Shown here: positions 32,231 through 38,249 of the stretch, piece after piece
Layout of the letters: each line of letters begins with the position of its first letter
Position numbering within the stretch: the first letter of the stretch is position 1
Assembly: GCA_003583745.1 (NCBI GenBank)
Contig: QXPY01000003.1
Span: forward strand, 1 to 64,000
DNA from: Rhodocyclales bacterium GT-UBC
GTDB lineage: Bacteria; Pseudomonadota; Gammaproteobacteria; Burkholderiales; Rhodocyclaceae
Direction of reading: 5' to 3'
Length of the DNA: 64,000 nt
Translations under genes and position numbers: made by a program
The notes under the pieces: generated by a model
The model's input: the letters and a program-made list of their open reading frames with translations, nothing else
The model's database searches: none
Told to the model about the DNA's origin: nothing

Positions 32231-32830
32231 ATGTTTGGGAAAAGGGTAATTAGGCTGGGAGATCCGACTACGCACGGCGGTGTCGTCGTGAGCGCCACTA
32301 GCCACCTGAACATGTTTGGAAAAGATGTTGCCCGTATAGGCGACAAGGTCACATGCCCACTGCCTGGCCACGGCGTTTGCACCATTGTCGAAGGCGATCC
32401 CACATGGACGATTGATGGCCGAAACGTGGCCCTGGAAGGACACAAAACCAACTGCGGCGCGTCGCTCATTTCAACATTGCCAAACGTCGCCCGGTCTTAC
32501 GAGGGAATGGGCATTGCTTCCGGTGGAGGTGCCGCTGGCAGCGCCGTAATTGCGGCGGCACAGGCAGGGGGAACAACAACTACCGCCTCAGCTGTGAACG
32601 AGCCGCACGCATTGCGCTTTAGGGCCATTGATCCTGAATCCGGCGAGCCGCTGCCATATCGTCCATACGAAGCCATCCGGGCTAATGGGGCGAAGATTAC
32701 AAAGAGGAATACCAACAAAAGTCGATGTGGGGCAAGATCAAAGGTGTCTTCGACTGGGGGCCTGATAAATTGGACGCTGCGACCGATGAACCACAGGATA
32801 AGCAGATCAAAGCCCTCTTCGAGTTGGTAA
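32231..32830 (+). pseudogene. PAAR-domain type VI secretion effector, 5' part of a broken gene
   Basis: The first ~95 residues form a PAAR spike-tip domain (MFGKRVIRLGDPTTHGG, NMFGKDVARIGDKVTCPLPGHG, IDGRNVALEGHKTNCGASLI). A Gly/Ala/Thr linker and the segment FRAIDPESGEPLPYRPYEAI follow, typical of PAAR effectors. After about residue 157 the frame turns to unrelated residues (TKRNTNKSRCG), while the true toxin sequence continues in the next frame. So the effector is disrupted by a deletion or frameshift near 32690. No other T6SS gene is in the window. Confidence 0.7.
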
Positions 32831-32985
32831 AGGTCCTCCGAAAATATTTCAAGATTGAAAAACTTGGCGGACATCGCGAATTCCAGAAAGTCACTACTGG
32901 CGATGGCAGAGCCTGTCCCGGTGTTTATGGGATGTCTTTGGTTCGGATGCTTCGCGAACAATATGGATTGGCTGCCCCCAAATGA
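32686..32985 (+). pseudogene. Peptidoglycan amidase (PGRP/Amidase_2-like) domain, C-terminal remnant of the effector
   Basis: Open frame from 32686 (after a TAA at 32683) to 32985. The end reads YFKIEKLGGHREF...GRACPGVYGMSLVRMLREQYG, matching the zinc-ligand His of GHR(D/E) and the Cys of CPG in N-acetylmuramoyl-L-alanine amidases of the Amidase_2/PGRP family. The first half of such a domain, with the other zinc histidine, is missing. It is the remains of the toxin end of the PAAR protein. Its stop overlaps the next gene start (ATGA). An internal ATG at 32725 could give an 86-residue product. Confidence 0.6.
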
Positions 32986-33341
32986 ATCGCCGTCAGATCA
33001 CCATCGCCATACCGATCCTCTTGTTACTGGCAGTCATCGGCCTCTTCACCGGCATTGAAAAAATCGATAATGAGCATTCGACGGACTACCAGTTCTTTGC
33101 CAAGCAAGCCCCCAGCTTCCAAATAGTTTTCAAGAATCCCGTCGCATGTAGTGAATGCGATGTGCGTCCTTTAGAACTGCTCAGCGAGGCAGATAAGGTC
33201 GAATTCGCCGATTACTGCCTTTTCCGTTTCGGGCTTCACGACAGCAGGCTCTGCTATGCCATCTTTGCAGAGGAGCAAAAGGCTGCCGATCAACGCCGAC
33301 TTGGCAGCGAGGCCCCAATCCCTGCGAATCCGGATAACTGA
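32982..33341 (+). CDS. Small membrane-anchored protein, candidate immunity protein
   Basis: 119 residues. An N-terminal hydrophobic anchor (residues 6-25, TIAIPILLLLAVIGLFTGI) puts the rest in the periplasm, where a cell-wall amidase would act. Four cysteines (C56, C59, C79, C91) could form two disulfides. It overlaps the amidase remnant by four bases, the usual layout for an effector-immunity pair. No family is recognised, so immunity is inferred from location and position only. The reading frame is intact. Confidence 0.55.
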   Translation: MNRRQITIAIPILLLLAVIGLFTGIEKIDNEHSTDYQFFAKQAPSFQIVFKNPVACSECDVRPLELLSEADKVEFADYCLFRFGLHDSRLCYAIFAEEQKAADQRRLGSEAPIPANPDN

Positions 33342-33445
33342 CGCTCCAACATAGGCCGGATAAGGTCAGCGGCAATACAGTGCCGCACCACCCGACATAT
33401 ACCATTGGCATATACCTGATGCAATGTTATTTGCGCGGCCTCTGC

Positions 33446-33640
33446 TCAAAAATGGTCTTCTTGAAGCATTCGATATACATCGTTATAGGCGGTCCCCAGA
33501 GCATCAGGCACTTTATGGCAAGCTGGTGTTCGATAACCTCCGGCTTCTGGTGCAACTCTTCGGCCAGAATTGTTCGCGCAATTGCCCGAAAGCCGTGGCC
33601 AGCGATCTCCGTCTTCGTGTCGTACCCCATGCGCCGCAGG
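33446..33640 (-). pseudogene. Integrase C-terminal remnant, frameshifted
   Basis: On the minus strand MGYDTKTEIAGHGFRAIARTILAEE then PEVIEHQLA; after a frame change KVPDALGTAYN. This is the C-terminal catalytic part of a DUF4102/P4-type integrase (box HGFRAIAR; HQLAHxVxDxLGxAYN region). The catalytic tyrosine motif is degraded (MLQEDHF). Probably the other end of the integrase whose start is at 35395. Confidence 0.65.
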
Positions 33641-33707
33641 GCGGCATTCCTGCTTCTGCTTCTCGCAGGAAGCCAATGATTTGTTCTTCAGTGAATCGCT
33701 TCTTCAT
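33641..33707 (-). pseudogene. IS3-family transposase OrfA, N-terminal fragment
   Basis: About 22 codons, MKKRFTEEQIIGFLREAEAG, the conserved start of IS3-family OrfA (IS407/IS1400-like groups). An AAGGAG ribosome site precedes it. The sequence then joins directly to the integrase remnant, so the IS is cut off after its first ~70 coding bases. Confidence 0.75.
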
Positions 33708-33775
33708 GTCCAATCTCCTTGTCGTGGTGAATTGGACTCTAAAGTCTCGCGCTACTCAATTCCGGGGGGACGTCG
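33708..33775 (-). mobile_element. Left end of an IS3-type insertion sequence
   Basis: Non-coding leader of the OrfA fragment. On the minus strand it begins CGACGTCCCCCCGG, then AGTAGCGCGAGACTTTAGAGTCC. The same layout (CGACGTCCCCCCG ... CTTTAGAGTCC) is found in the 55-bp element at 35152-35206, so these are the same kind of IS end. Confidence 0.6.
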
Positions 33776-33808
33776 GGCGGACAAGGCTTGCACCAATAGC
33801 CGGTGCGT

Positions 33809-34090
33809 TCATTTGCAGGCAAACGTTGCTTCTGCTTCAGGCCAGCGCCCAAATGGGCCTGCTTGAATTTCCTTCACGTTGATAACCTGAAGTTCTTTGC
33901 CTTGGCCTGTGCAGTGCTGCTTGGCTTCGGTGAGTGCAGATGCTTTCAGCGATGATGTTGTCACCCAAGCGCCATTGCCTTGGTGAGCTACCGTGTTGTA
34001 TCCATTACCGAGATCAACGATGCCGCTTGTAGGCGTTGCGCAGGCCGTGAGAAGCACGATTATTCCGGCCATCAACAGGTGGGTTTTCAT
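33809..34090 (-). CDS. Small predicted lipoprotein
   Basis: 93 residues from the ATG at 34090 (MKTHLLMAGIIVLLTACATP). The signal peptide ends in a lipobox LTAC, so the mature protein should be lipidated at that Cys. Two more Cys (KQHCTG and TFAC) may pair. No known family. In-frame upstream ATGs (34096, 34111) are possible starts; none has a strong ribosome site. It lies between the IS remnant and a gene for another secreted protein on the same strand. Confidence 0.6.
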   Translation of the reverse strand: MKTHLLMAGIIVLLTACATPTSGIVDLGNGYNTVAHQGNGAWVTTSSLKASALTEAKQHCTGQGKELQVINVKEIQAGPFGRWPEAEATFACK

Positions 34091-34146
34091 AGGCATATCT
34101 CGGGGGCGCAAGCGATGCGGAAATCCACGAATAATTCCGCTGGATG

Positions 34147-34848
34147 CTATTTCAGTCCAACGATCTCATCGACAATATCATCACCTAATTTGATTGCCCC
34201 GTTTGCAATGGCATCAATCACAGATTGAGGGGAGGCTTCGATATCTGCGAAGCTACCCCATATCTCTCTAGGGTTCGAACGGTACTCTAGCTTTGCATCT
34301 TGCGCAGTCCTATTGCCATACACGCCAGAGCTTTCAAGTTGGCATCCTGATCCTCGTTGAGGAACAAGGATGCAGTAACTGACAAAAACGAATGGCACAT
34401 AGTTTGAATATTCGTTTTGGTACTGTGTTGCGCCAATGCTGGTTGATGTTGAAATGACTCCTAGTCCATCTAAATAGACATGGATAATCACATCGGCATT
34501 TTGCTTTATCGATTTGTAATCGATTTTGCCGGGGTTGTCAGGATTTACCCGAATGTCCGCTCCTGAAATCTCCGTAAGACCCGCATTAGCAAGTTTCGCC
34601 GCAATATGCTTTTGCAGTTGATCCCCAAGTTTTGGATCGATTTTCTTGATGATCTGGTTGAGCGTTCTGCGCTGATAGGATGCAGGCGGTGTGTAGTTGA
34701 AGTTTCGAATCTGATAATCGGTCGGTTCCGTAACGGGGATCATTAAAAATGATTTGGCCCCGGCAGGGAGAGCTTGTTGCTCTGCTGCAAGTGATGAGGC
34801 GACAACAAATAAAGTGGTGATGCCTGCGATTATCGCTTTATTGAACAT
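34147..34848 (-). CDS. Predicted secreted protein of unknown function
   Basis: 233 residues from the ATG at 34848 (MFNKAIIAGITTLFVVASSLAAEQQ, a signal peptide); a GTG four codons upstream is an alternative. The region TLNQIIKKIDPKLGDQLQKHIAAKLANAGL followed by ADVIIHVYLDGLGVIS resembles envelope proteins with a CsgG/DUF-like periplasmic fold, but I cannot name a family. Two Cys (YCILVPQRGSGC) may form a disulfide. Base composition is clearly more AT-rich than the surrounding chromosome, in keeping with acquired DNA. Confidence 0.6.
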   Translation of the reverse strand: MFNKAIIAGITTLFVVASSLAAEQQALPAGAKSFLMIPVTEPTDYQIRNFNYTPPASYQRRTLNQIIKKIDPKLGDQLQKHIAAKLANAGLTEISGADIRVNPDNPGKIDYKSIKQNADVIIHVYLDGLGVISTSTSIGATQYQNEYSNYVPFVFVSYCILVPQRGSGCQLESSGVYGNRTAQDAKLEYRSNPREIWGSFADIEASPQSVIDAIANGAIKLGDDIVDEIVGLK

Positions 34849-34951
34849 GACAACTTTCACTCTTGGGTACTGACTGATTTGGGAGTTTGGCGAAACCTGC
34901 TCATTGCTCTCTTTGCCAATAGAGCAATGAGCATGTTACCCCGATTGAATA

Positions 34952-34966
34952 GTACATGGGGGTATC
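34952..34966 (-). repeat. Partial inverted copy of the 31-bp repeat core
   Basis: On the minus strand GATACCCCCATGTAC, matching the core TATACCCCCATGTAC of 35428-35458 at 14 of 15 bases but in opposite orientation. Probably another recombinase arm site or a scar. Confidence 0.4.
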
Positions 34967-35028
34967 AATGTTAGTGGTAACCGGATAAATGGCTGCTCAG
35001 AGTGCAAGCCCCCTGAGATCATCTAGGC

Positions 35029-35034
35029 TATAAT
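35029..35034 (+). promoter_or_regulatory. -10 box TATAAT of candidate small RNA copy B
   Basis: Same GGCTATAAT context as copy A. The spacer and -35 region differ between copies and show no good TTGACA. The likely first transcribed base is at about 35041. Confidence 0.55.
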
Positions 35035-35040
35035 GAAGCG

Positions 35041-35142
35041 GCTTCTGAACCACTCCAGGGCAGAACGGCGTCCCTGTCGTCGTAGAAGCACTAGAGGCTC
35101 ACTGCTTCGGTTATCGCCGAACGCCAAGTGGGCCTCTTTTTT
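35041..35142 (+). ncRNA. Candidate small RNA, copy B
   Basis: About 102 nt, rightward. Nearly identical to copy A (31657-31756, other strand) over the GCTTCT/AGAAGC helix and the CAGGG/CCCTG hairpin. The terminator stem has changed from a C-G pair in A to a U-G pair here, so pairing is kept; six T follow (35137-35142). The conservation of structure plus a -10 box favours a real RNA. It lies 50 bases inside the right end of the island. Function unknown. Confidence 0.65.
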
Positions 35143-35151
35143 GTCTTGGTT

Positions 35152-35206
35152 GCGACGTCCCCCCGGACTCTAAAGCGCTCTGCCACTGAAAACGGGGGGA
35201 CGTCGC
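35152..35206. mobile_element. 55-bp IS relic or MITE-like element with perfect 14-bp inverted ends
   Basis: GCGACGTCCCCCCG at 35152-35165 and its exact complement at 35193-35206, with only 27 bases between. The interior includes CTTTAGAGTCC (read on the minus strand), shared with the IS3-type left end at 33708-33775. It interrupts the integrase frame after residue 63. It looks like an internally deleted IS that kept both ends. Confidence 0.6.
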
Positions 35207-35395
35207 ATCCTTCAAACCGACATGGGGATAGACGCCATGGGCAAGCATCTTCTCTTTCCCGCCATAGGGGTATTTCTGCCGCCAGTATTTCGATCCGTTT
35301 GGATGGATCAGCAGGAACAGCCCTTTTTCATCGGGCAGCTTGTACGGCTTGTCGGTTGGCTTGGCCGACCGAATGGCAGTGTCGCTCAGAGGCAT
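35207..35395 (-). pseudogene. P4-type integrase, N-terminal remnant
   Basis: 63 codons: MPLSDTAIRSAKPTDKPYKLPDEKGLFLL...KYWRQKYPYGGKEKMLAHGVYPHVGLKDA, the DUF4102 arm-binding domain that begins P4-like tyrosine integrases. It ends abruptly at the 55-bp IS relic. The C-terminal part is probably the fragment at 33446-33640. Such integrases commonly insert beside ssrA or tRNA genes, and ssrA lies 170 bases away. Confidence 0.75.
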
Positions 35396-35458
35396 TTGGG
35401 GGTATCTCCCTTGGGGGTATAGCCGTGCCCCCCCGTTTTATACCCCCATGTACCCCCG
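35396..35458. repeat. Integrase upstream region with iterated GGGGGTAT motifs and right 31-bp repeat
   Basis: Two direct GGGGGTAT copies (about 35398 and 35413) are followed by the right copy of the direct repeat (35428-35458), which carries ATACCCCC and ACCCCC in the other orientation. Clusters like this upstream of DUF4102 integrases are usually integrase/excisionase arm sites that also control the int promoter. Confidence 0.5.
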
Positions 35459-35493
35459 GATCACAATACGACTTACCGGATAGTATTGGACAC

Positions 35494-35535
35494 AAAAAAG
35501 GCCGAAACCCTTGATTTCTCTAGGTGTTTCGGCCT
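35494..35535 (-). terminator. Terminator of ssrA
   Basis: On the minus strand AAGGCCGAAAC, a ~16-base loop, GTTTCGGCCTT and a U-run (TTTTTTG). It lies 27 bases beyond the CCA end of tmRNA. Confidence 0.85.
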
Positions 35536-35561
35536 TCGTTGTACTACTTAAAACAGGTATT

Positions 35562-35923
35562 TGGTGGAGGCGGGGGGGATCGAACCCCCGTCCGCAAGCC
35601 CTACACAGACAGTTCTACATACGTAGTTTGGTCAATTGAATTTAGCCTTTACGCGCCGGCCAAACAGGCTCGTTTCGGGCGATCCGCTTGATTTTCGAGA
35701 TTGGCGTCACGGCACTACCAATCCTTATCTGATGTAAATGACACTGCATCCAGTTTCCTGGTCCGGCCCATCAGAGTGCCGGCGCAGCGCCAGCCGCATT
35801 AAGCGGCCAGTGCGAAATGATCGTCGTTGGCGTTTGTAAAGTTTCCAGATGGATTTACGAGGTGACTGGCCCTCGGTATGCCCTGTTCTGATTCGCAACC
35901 CACGTCGAAGCCAGGTCGCCCCC
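35562..35923 (-). ncRNA. ssrA: tmRNA (transfer-messenger RNA)
   Basis: 362 nt. 5' end GGGGGCGACCTGGCTTCGACG (35923 leftward) pairs with the 3' end CGCCTCC-ACCA (35562), a seven-pair acceptor stem with one G-U. The T-arm GGGGGTTCGATCCCCCC is present and the CCA is encoded. The tag frame (35831-35802) is GCC AAC GAC GAT CAT TTC GCA CTG GCC GCT TAA, peptide ANDDHFALAA. tmRNA frees stalled ribosomes and tags the broken protein for proteolysis. Its 3' side borders the integrase-bearing island. Confidence 0.97.
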
Positions 35924-35933
35924 AGAATTTCTT

Positions 35934-35958
35934 GCAACGGTCAGACTGCCACCGTTGC
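35934..35958. promoter_or_regulatory. Inverted repeat in the ssrA-tonB intergenic region
   Basis: GCAACGG (35934-35940), 11 bases, CCGTTGC (35952-35958): a perfect 7-bp inverted repeat eleven bases upstream of the tmRNA 5' end. It overlaps where the ssrA promoter should be, so it could be an operator; no regulator is suggested. Confidence 0.35.
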
Positions 35959-36061
35959 GAGGAGTTCATTTTACGACAAGCCTTGGCTTTCGTCACCCCA
36001 GTGCATCATGCGACAATTTGCCGCAGCGTTGCCCATGCCGGGCGAGTTAAAATCAAAAACG

Positions 36062-36108
36062 CAACATATTGTTTTTCCAGTAATTTTGATTCGAATCAAG
36101 ATCAAGGA
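36062..36108 (+). promoter_or_regulatory. Upstream element of tonB, shared with the first receptor gene
   Basis: Contains the 14-bp palindrome TTGATTCGAATCAA (36086-36099). The stretch aligns without gaps to 38054-38100 upstream of the receptor gene at 38250 (33 of 47 positions; 16 of 19 in the core TTTGATT...ATCAAGATC). It ends at the tonB ribosome site. A common regulator is possible; it is not a clear match to the Fur box. Confidence 0.4.
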
Positions 36109-36113
36109 TAGTC

Positions 36114-36788
36114 GTGGATTCTGCTGTATTGCCGCCGCTCGATTGCTCCGAACCGCGCCCATCGACCGGTGAACGGCTGCTCAATCTCGGTATCGTCGTC
36201 GGATTGCATCTGCTGATCGGCTATGGCGTGCTCTACCTGTCGGTCAAGAACGAACTGATCGATCTGCCACCCAGCATCAGCGTCCGCCTGCTGCCGATGA
36301 TCGAGGAACGCAAGGTGGAACCGGCCAAGCCCCTGCCACCGCCGCCCAAACCTGTGCCGCAGGTGCATCGGCCACCGGTGGTGCAGCCGCAGCCGGTACT
36401 CGCCGTCGCCAGCCCCAACCCGGCGCCCAGCAGTTTTGTCGTCGCCCCGCAACCACCGGCCCCGCCGCCGCAACCGGTCGCCACAGCACCCGCCCCAGCG
36501 GCACCGGTGACGGCTGCCCGCTTCGACGCCGATTACCTGCACAACCCGAAACCAGCCTACCCGCCGATTTCGCGGCGCAGCGGCGAGGAGGGCAAGGTTT
36601 TGCTGAAAGTCCGGGTCAGCCCGCAAGGGACGGCGCTCGATGTCGCCGTCTCGAAATCCAGCGGTTTCGCCCGGCTCGACAACGCCGCGCTCGAAGCCGT
36701 CAACCGCTGGCGCTTCGTGCCGGCCAAACGCGGCGACGAGGCCATCGAATCTTCGGTGATCGTACCGATCACCTTCGCGCTTGAGTAA
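36114..36788 (+). CDS. tonB: TonB energy-transducing protein
   Basis: 224 residues starting at GTG (36114) with AAGGA seven bases before. One N-terminal membrane anchor (LGIVVGLHLLIGYGVLYL), a long Pro-rich middle (PLPPPPKPVPQVHRPPV), and a C-terminal TonB domain (YPPISRRSGEEGKVLLKVRVSPQGTALDVAVSKSSGFARLDNAALEAVNRWRFVPAKR). It carries energy from ExbBD to outer-membrane receptors. First of tonB-exbB-exbD and directly beside three receptor genes. Confidence 0.95.
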   Translation: MDSAVLPPLDCSEPRPSTGERLLNLGIVVGLHLLIGYGVLYLSVKNELIDLPPSISVRLLPMIEERKVEPAKPLPPPPKPVPQVHRPPVVQPQPVLAVASPNPAPSSFVVAPQPPAPPPQPVATAPAPAAPVTAARFDADYLHNPKPAYPPISRRSGEEGKVLLKVRVSPQGTALDVAVSKSSGFARLDNAALEAVNRWRFVPAKRGDEAIESSVIVPITFALE

Positions 36789-36802
36789 GGAAAGGGAAAC
36801 AC

Positions 36803-37537
36803 ATGCAATCTCAAATGGGCCTCGCCCACTTCTGGAGCCAGGGCGATCTGGTGACGCACACCACCGCCTTCATCCTCGCCATCCTGTCGCTGGCTTCGTG
36901 GACGGTCATTCTCGGCAAGCTGATGTCGACCTGGCGTGCTTCGCGCTCGGTCGAGCGCGCCCTCAACAGCTTCTGGAGCGCCAATTCCCTGCCCGAGGCA
37001 CTGGAAGCCCTGCGCCGTGACGATCCTTCCGGCATCTTCGCCGGCCTGGCGCTGACCGGTGCCCACTCGGCCCAGGCCCATCAGCAGAACGCGGCGCGCG
37101 GCATCGGCGCCGGCGTCAATGCCAGCGAATTCGTCACCCGCTCGATGCGCTCACACATCGTCAATACCCAGGCACGCATCGAAAAAGGCCTGACCTTCCT
37201 CGCCTCGGTCGGCTCCACCGCCCCCTTCATCGGCCTGTTCGGCACCGTCTGGGGCATCTATCACGCGCTGGTCGGCCTTTCCGGCGCCACCCAGGTGGTG
37301 CTCGACAAGGTAGCCGGCCCGGTGGGCGAAGCGCTGATCATGACCGCCGCCGGCTTGTTCGTCGCCATACCCGCCGTCCTCGCCTACAACGCCTTTACCC
37401 GCGCCAACCGCCTGGTGGCGGTGCAACTCGACGGCTTCGCCCACGACCTGCATGCCTACCTGACCACCGGCGTCCGCGTCGGCGGCAGCGTCAATCTGGT
37501 CGACATCGGCGCCGCCCGCGCCAATCGGCAGGGCTGA
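36803..37537 (+). CDS. exbB: ExbB, TonB-system proton-channel subunit
   Basis: 244 residues with three membrane segments and the ExbB/TolQ block ASVGSTAPFIGLFGTVWGIYHALVGL ... VAGPVGEALIMTAAGLFVAIPAVLAYNAF. A ribosome site GGAAAGGGAAAC precedes the ATG at 36803. Lies 14 bases after tonB and two before exbD, so one operon. Confidence 0.95.
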   Translation: MQSQMGLAHFWSQGDLVTHTTAFILAILSLASWTVILGKLMSTWRASRSVERALNSFWSANSLPEALEALRRDDPSGIFAGLALTGAHSAQAHQQNAARGIGAGVNASEFVTRSMRSHIVNTQARIEKGLTFLASVGSTAPFIGLFGTVWGIYHALVGLSGATQVVLDKVAGPVGEALIMTAAGLFVAIPAVLAYNAFTRANRLVAVQLDGFAHDLHAYLTTGVRVGGSVNLVDIGAARANRQG

Positions 37538-37539
37538 TC

Positions 37540-37950
37540 ATGGCTTTCGGAAGTTTCGACGAAAGCGCCGGCAGCCAGCCGATGGCCGAAATCAACACGA
37601 CGCCGCTGGTCGACGTGATGCTGGTCCTGCTGGTCATCTTCATCATCACCGCGCCGCTCTTCCACCAGGCGGTGCCAATCGACCTGCCGCAGGTCAGCGC
37701 CACCAAGCTGGACGACAAGCCGGAGGTGATCCAGCTGGCCATCGACAACGACGGCAAGATTTTCTGGAACGGCGAAGCCATCGAGCGCAACGCCCTCGAC
37801 AATCGCTTCGCCGAGGCCGGCAGCCGTCAGCCCGAACTGCACCTGCGGGCCGATCGCAAGGTGGCCTACGAAAAGGTAGCCGACGTGATGGCCGCAGCCC
37901 AGCGTGCCCGCATCGTCAAGATCGCCTTCCTGACCCAGCCGAGTCCCTGA
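37540..37950 (+). CDS. exbD: ExbD, TonB-system subunit
   Basis: 136 residues. One membrane segment with the essential aspartate in TPLVDVMLVLLVIFIIT, then a periplasmic domain (QPELHLRADRKVAYEKVADVMAAAQRARIVKIAFLTQ). Follows exbB by two bases. Confidence 0.95.
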   Translation: MAFGSFDESAGSQPMAEINTTPLVDVMLVLLVIFIITAPLFHQAVPIDLPQVSATKLDDKPEVIQLAIDNDGKIFWNGEAIERNALDNRFAEAGSRQPELHLRADRKVAYEKVADVMAAAQRARIVKIAFLTQPSP

Positions 37951-37957
37951 TTCGCCC

Positions 37958-37982
37958 CCCGGGTCACGACTCGTGGCCCGGG
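37958..37982. terminator. Hairpin after exbD
   Basis: CGGG-T-CACGA / TCGTG-G-CCCG, with flanking C-G pairs. Strong stem, no U-run. May end or trim the tonB-exbBD transcript. Confidence 0.4.
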
Positions 37983-37997
37983 CACCCCGCGCCTGGG

Positions 37998-38016
37998 GTG
38001 TGACGATTTGTCGCAC
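37998..38016. promoter_or_regulatory. Candidate operator, receptor 1
   Basis: GTGTGACGA-T-TTGTCGCAC, an imperfect 19-bp palindrome. A possible -10 (TAGAAT, 38038-38043) lies 21 bases downstream. The same GACA/TGTC type of palindrome precedes the other two receptor genes at a similar distance. The half-sites resemble those of CopR/CusR-type metal regulators; the regulator here is not known. Confidence 0.5.
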
Positions 38017-38053
38017 TTGAATTCCCCCGGAAAAATTTAGAATACCCGCGAAT

Positions 38054-38100
38054 CAATTATTTGTTTTTATTGGATTTTTGATTGATATCAAGATCCAAGA
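38054..38100 (+). promoter_or_regulatory. Leader element of receptor 1, shared with tonB
   Basis: AT-rich stretch with TTTGATTGATATCAAGATC (38077-38095), aligning with the tonB upstream element at 36062-36108. Lies downstream of the possible -10 box and 150 bases before the start codon, so it would be in the mRNA leader. Confidence 0.4.
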
Positions 38101-38249
38101 AGAAGCGAATACTGATTAGCAGGAAAGACCGCCGGATCATCCAGACAGGTTGTCTGAAACGGATGGGGAAATCGATGAAGATATCATGTATCGCATGATG
38201 CTTCTTACGCTGAAAGTCCCGGCACAGGGAAAACTTCAAGGGGTGTCAC

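Noticed and set aside
32725..32985. An independent 86-residue gene starting at the ATG 32725
   Set aside because: Its sequence is the tail of an amidase domain and the same frame extends upstream without a ribosome site, so it is treated as part of the broken effector.
36086..36099. TTGATTCGAATCAA as a Fur box
   Set aside because: It is a perfect palindrome but fits the Fur consensus poorly; reported only as an unnamed element.
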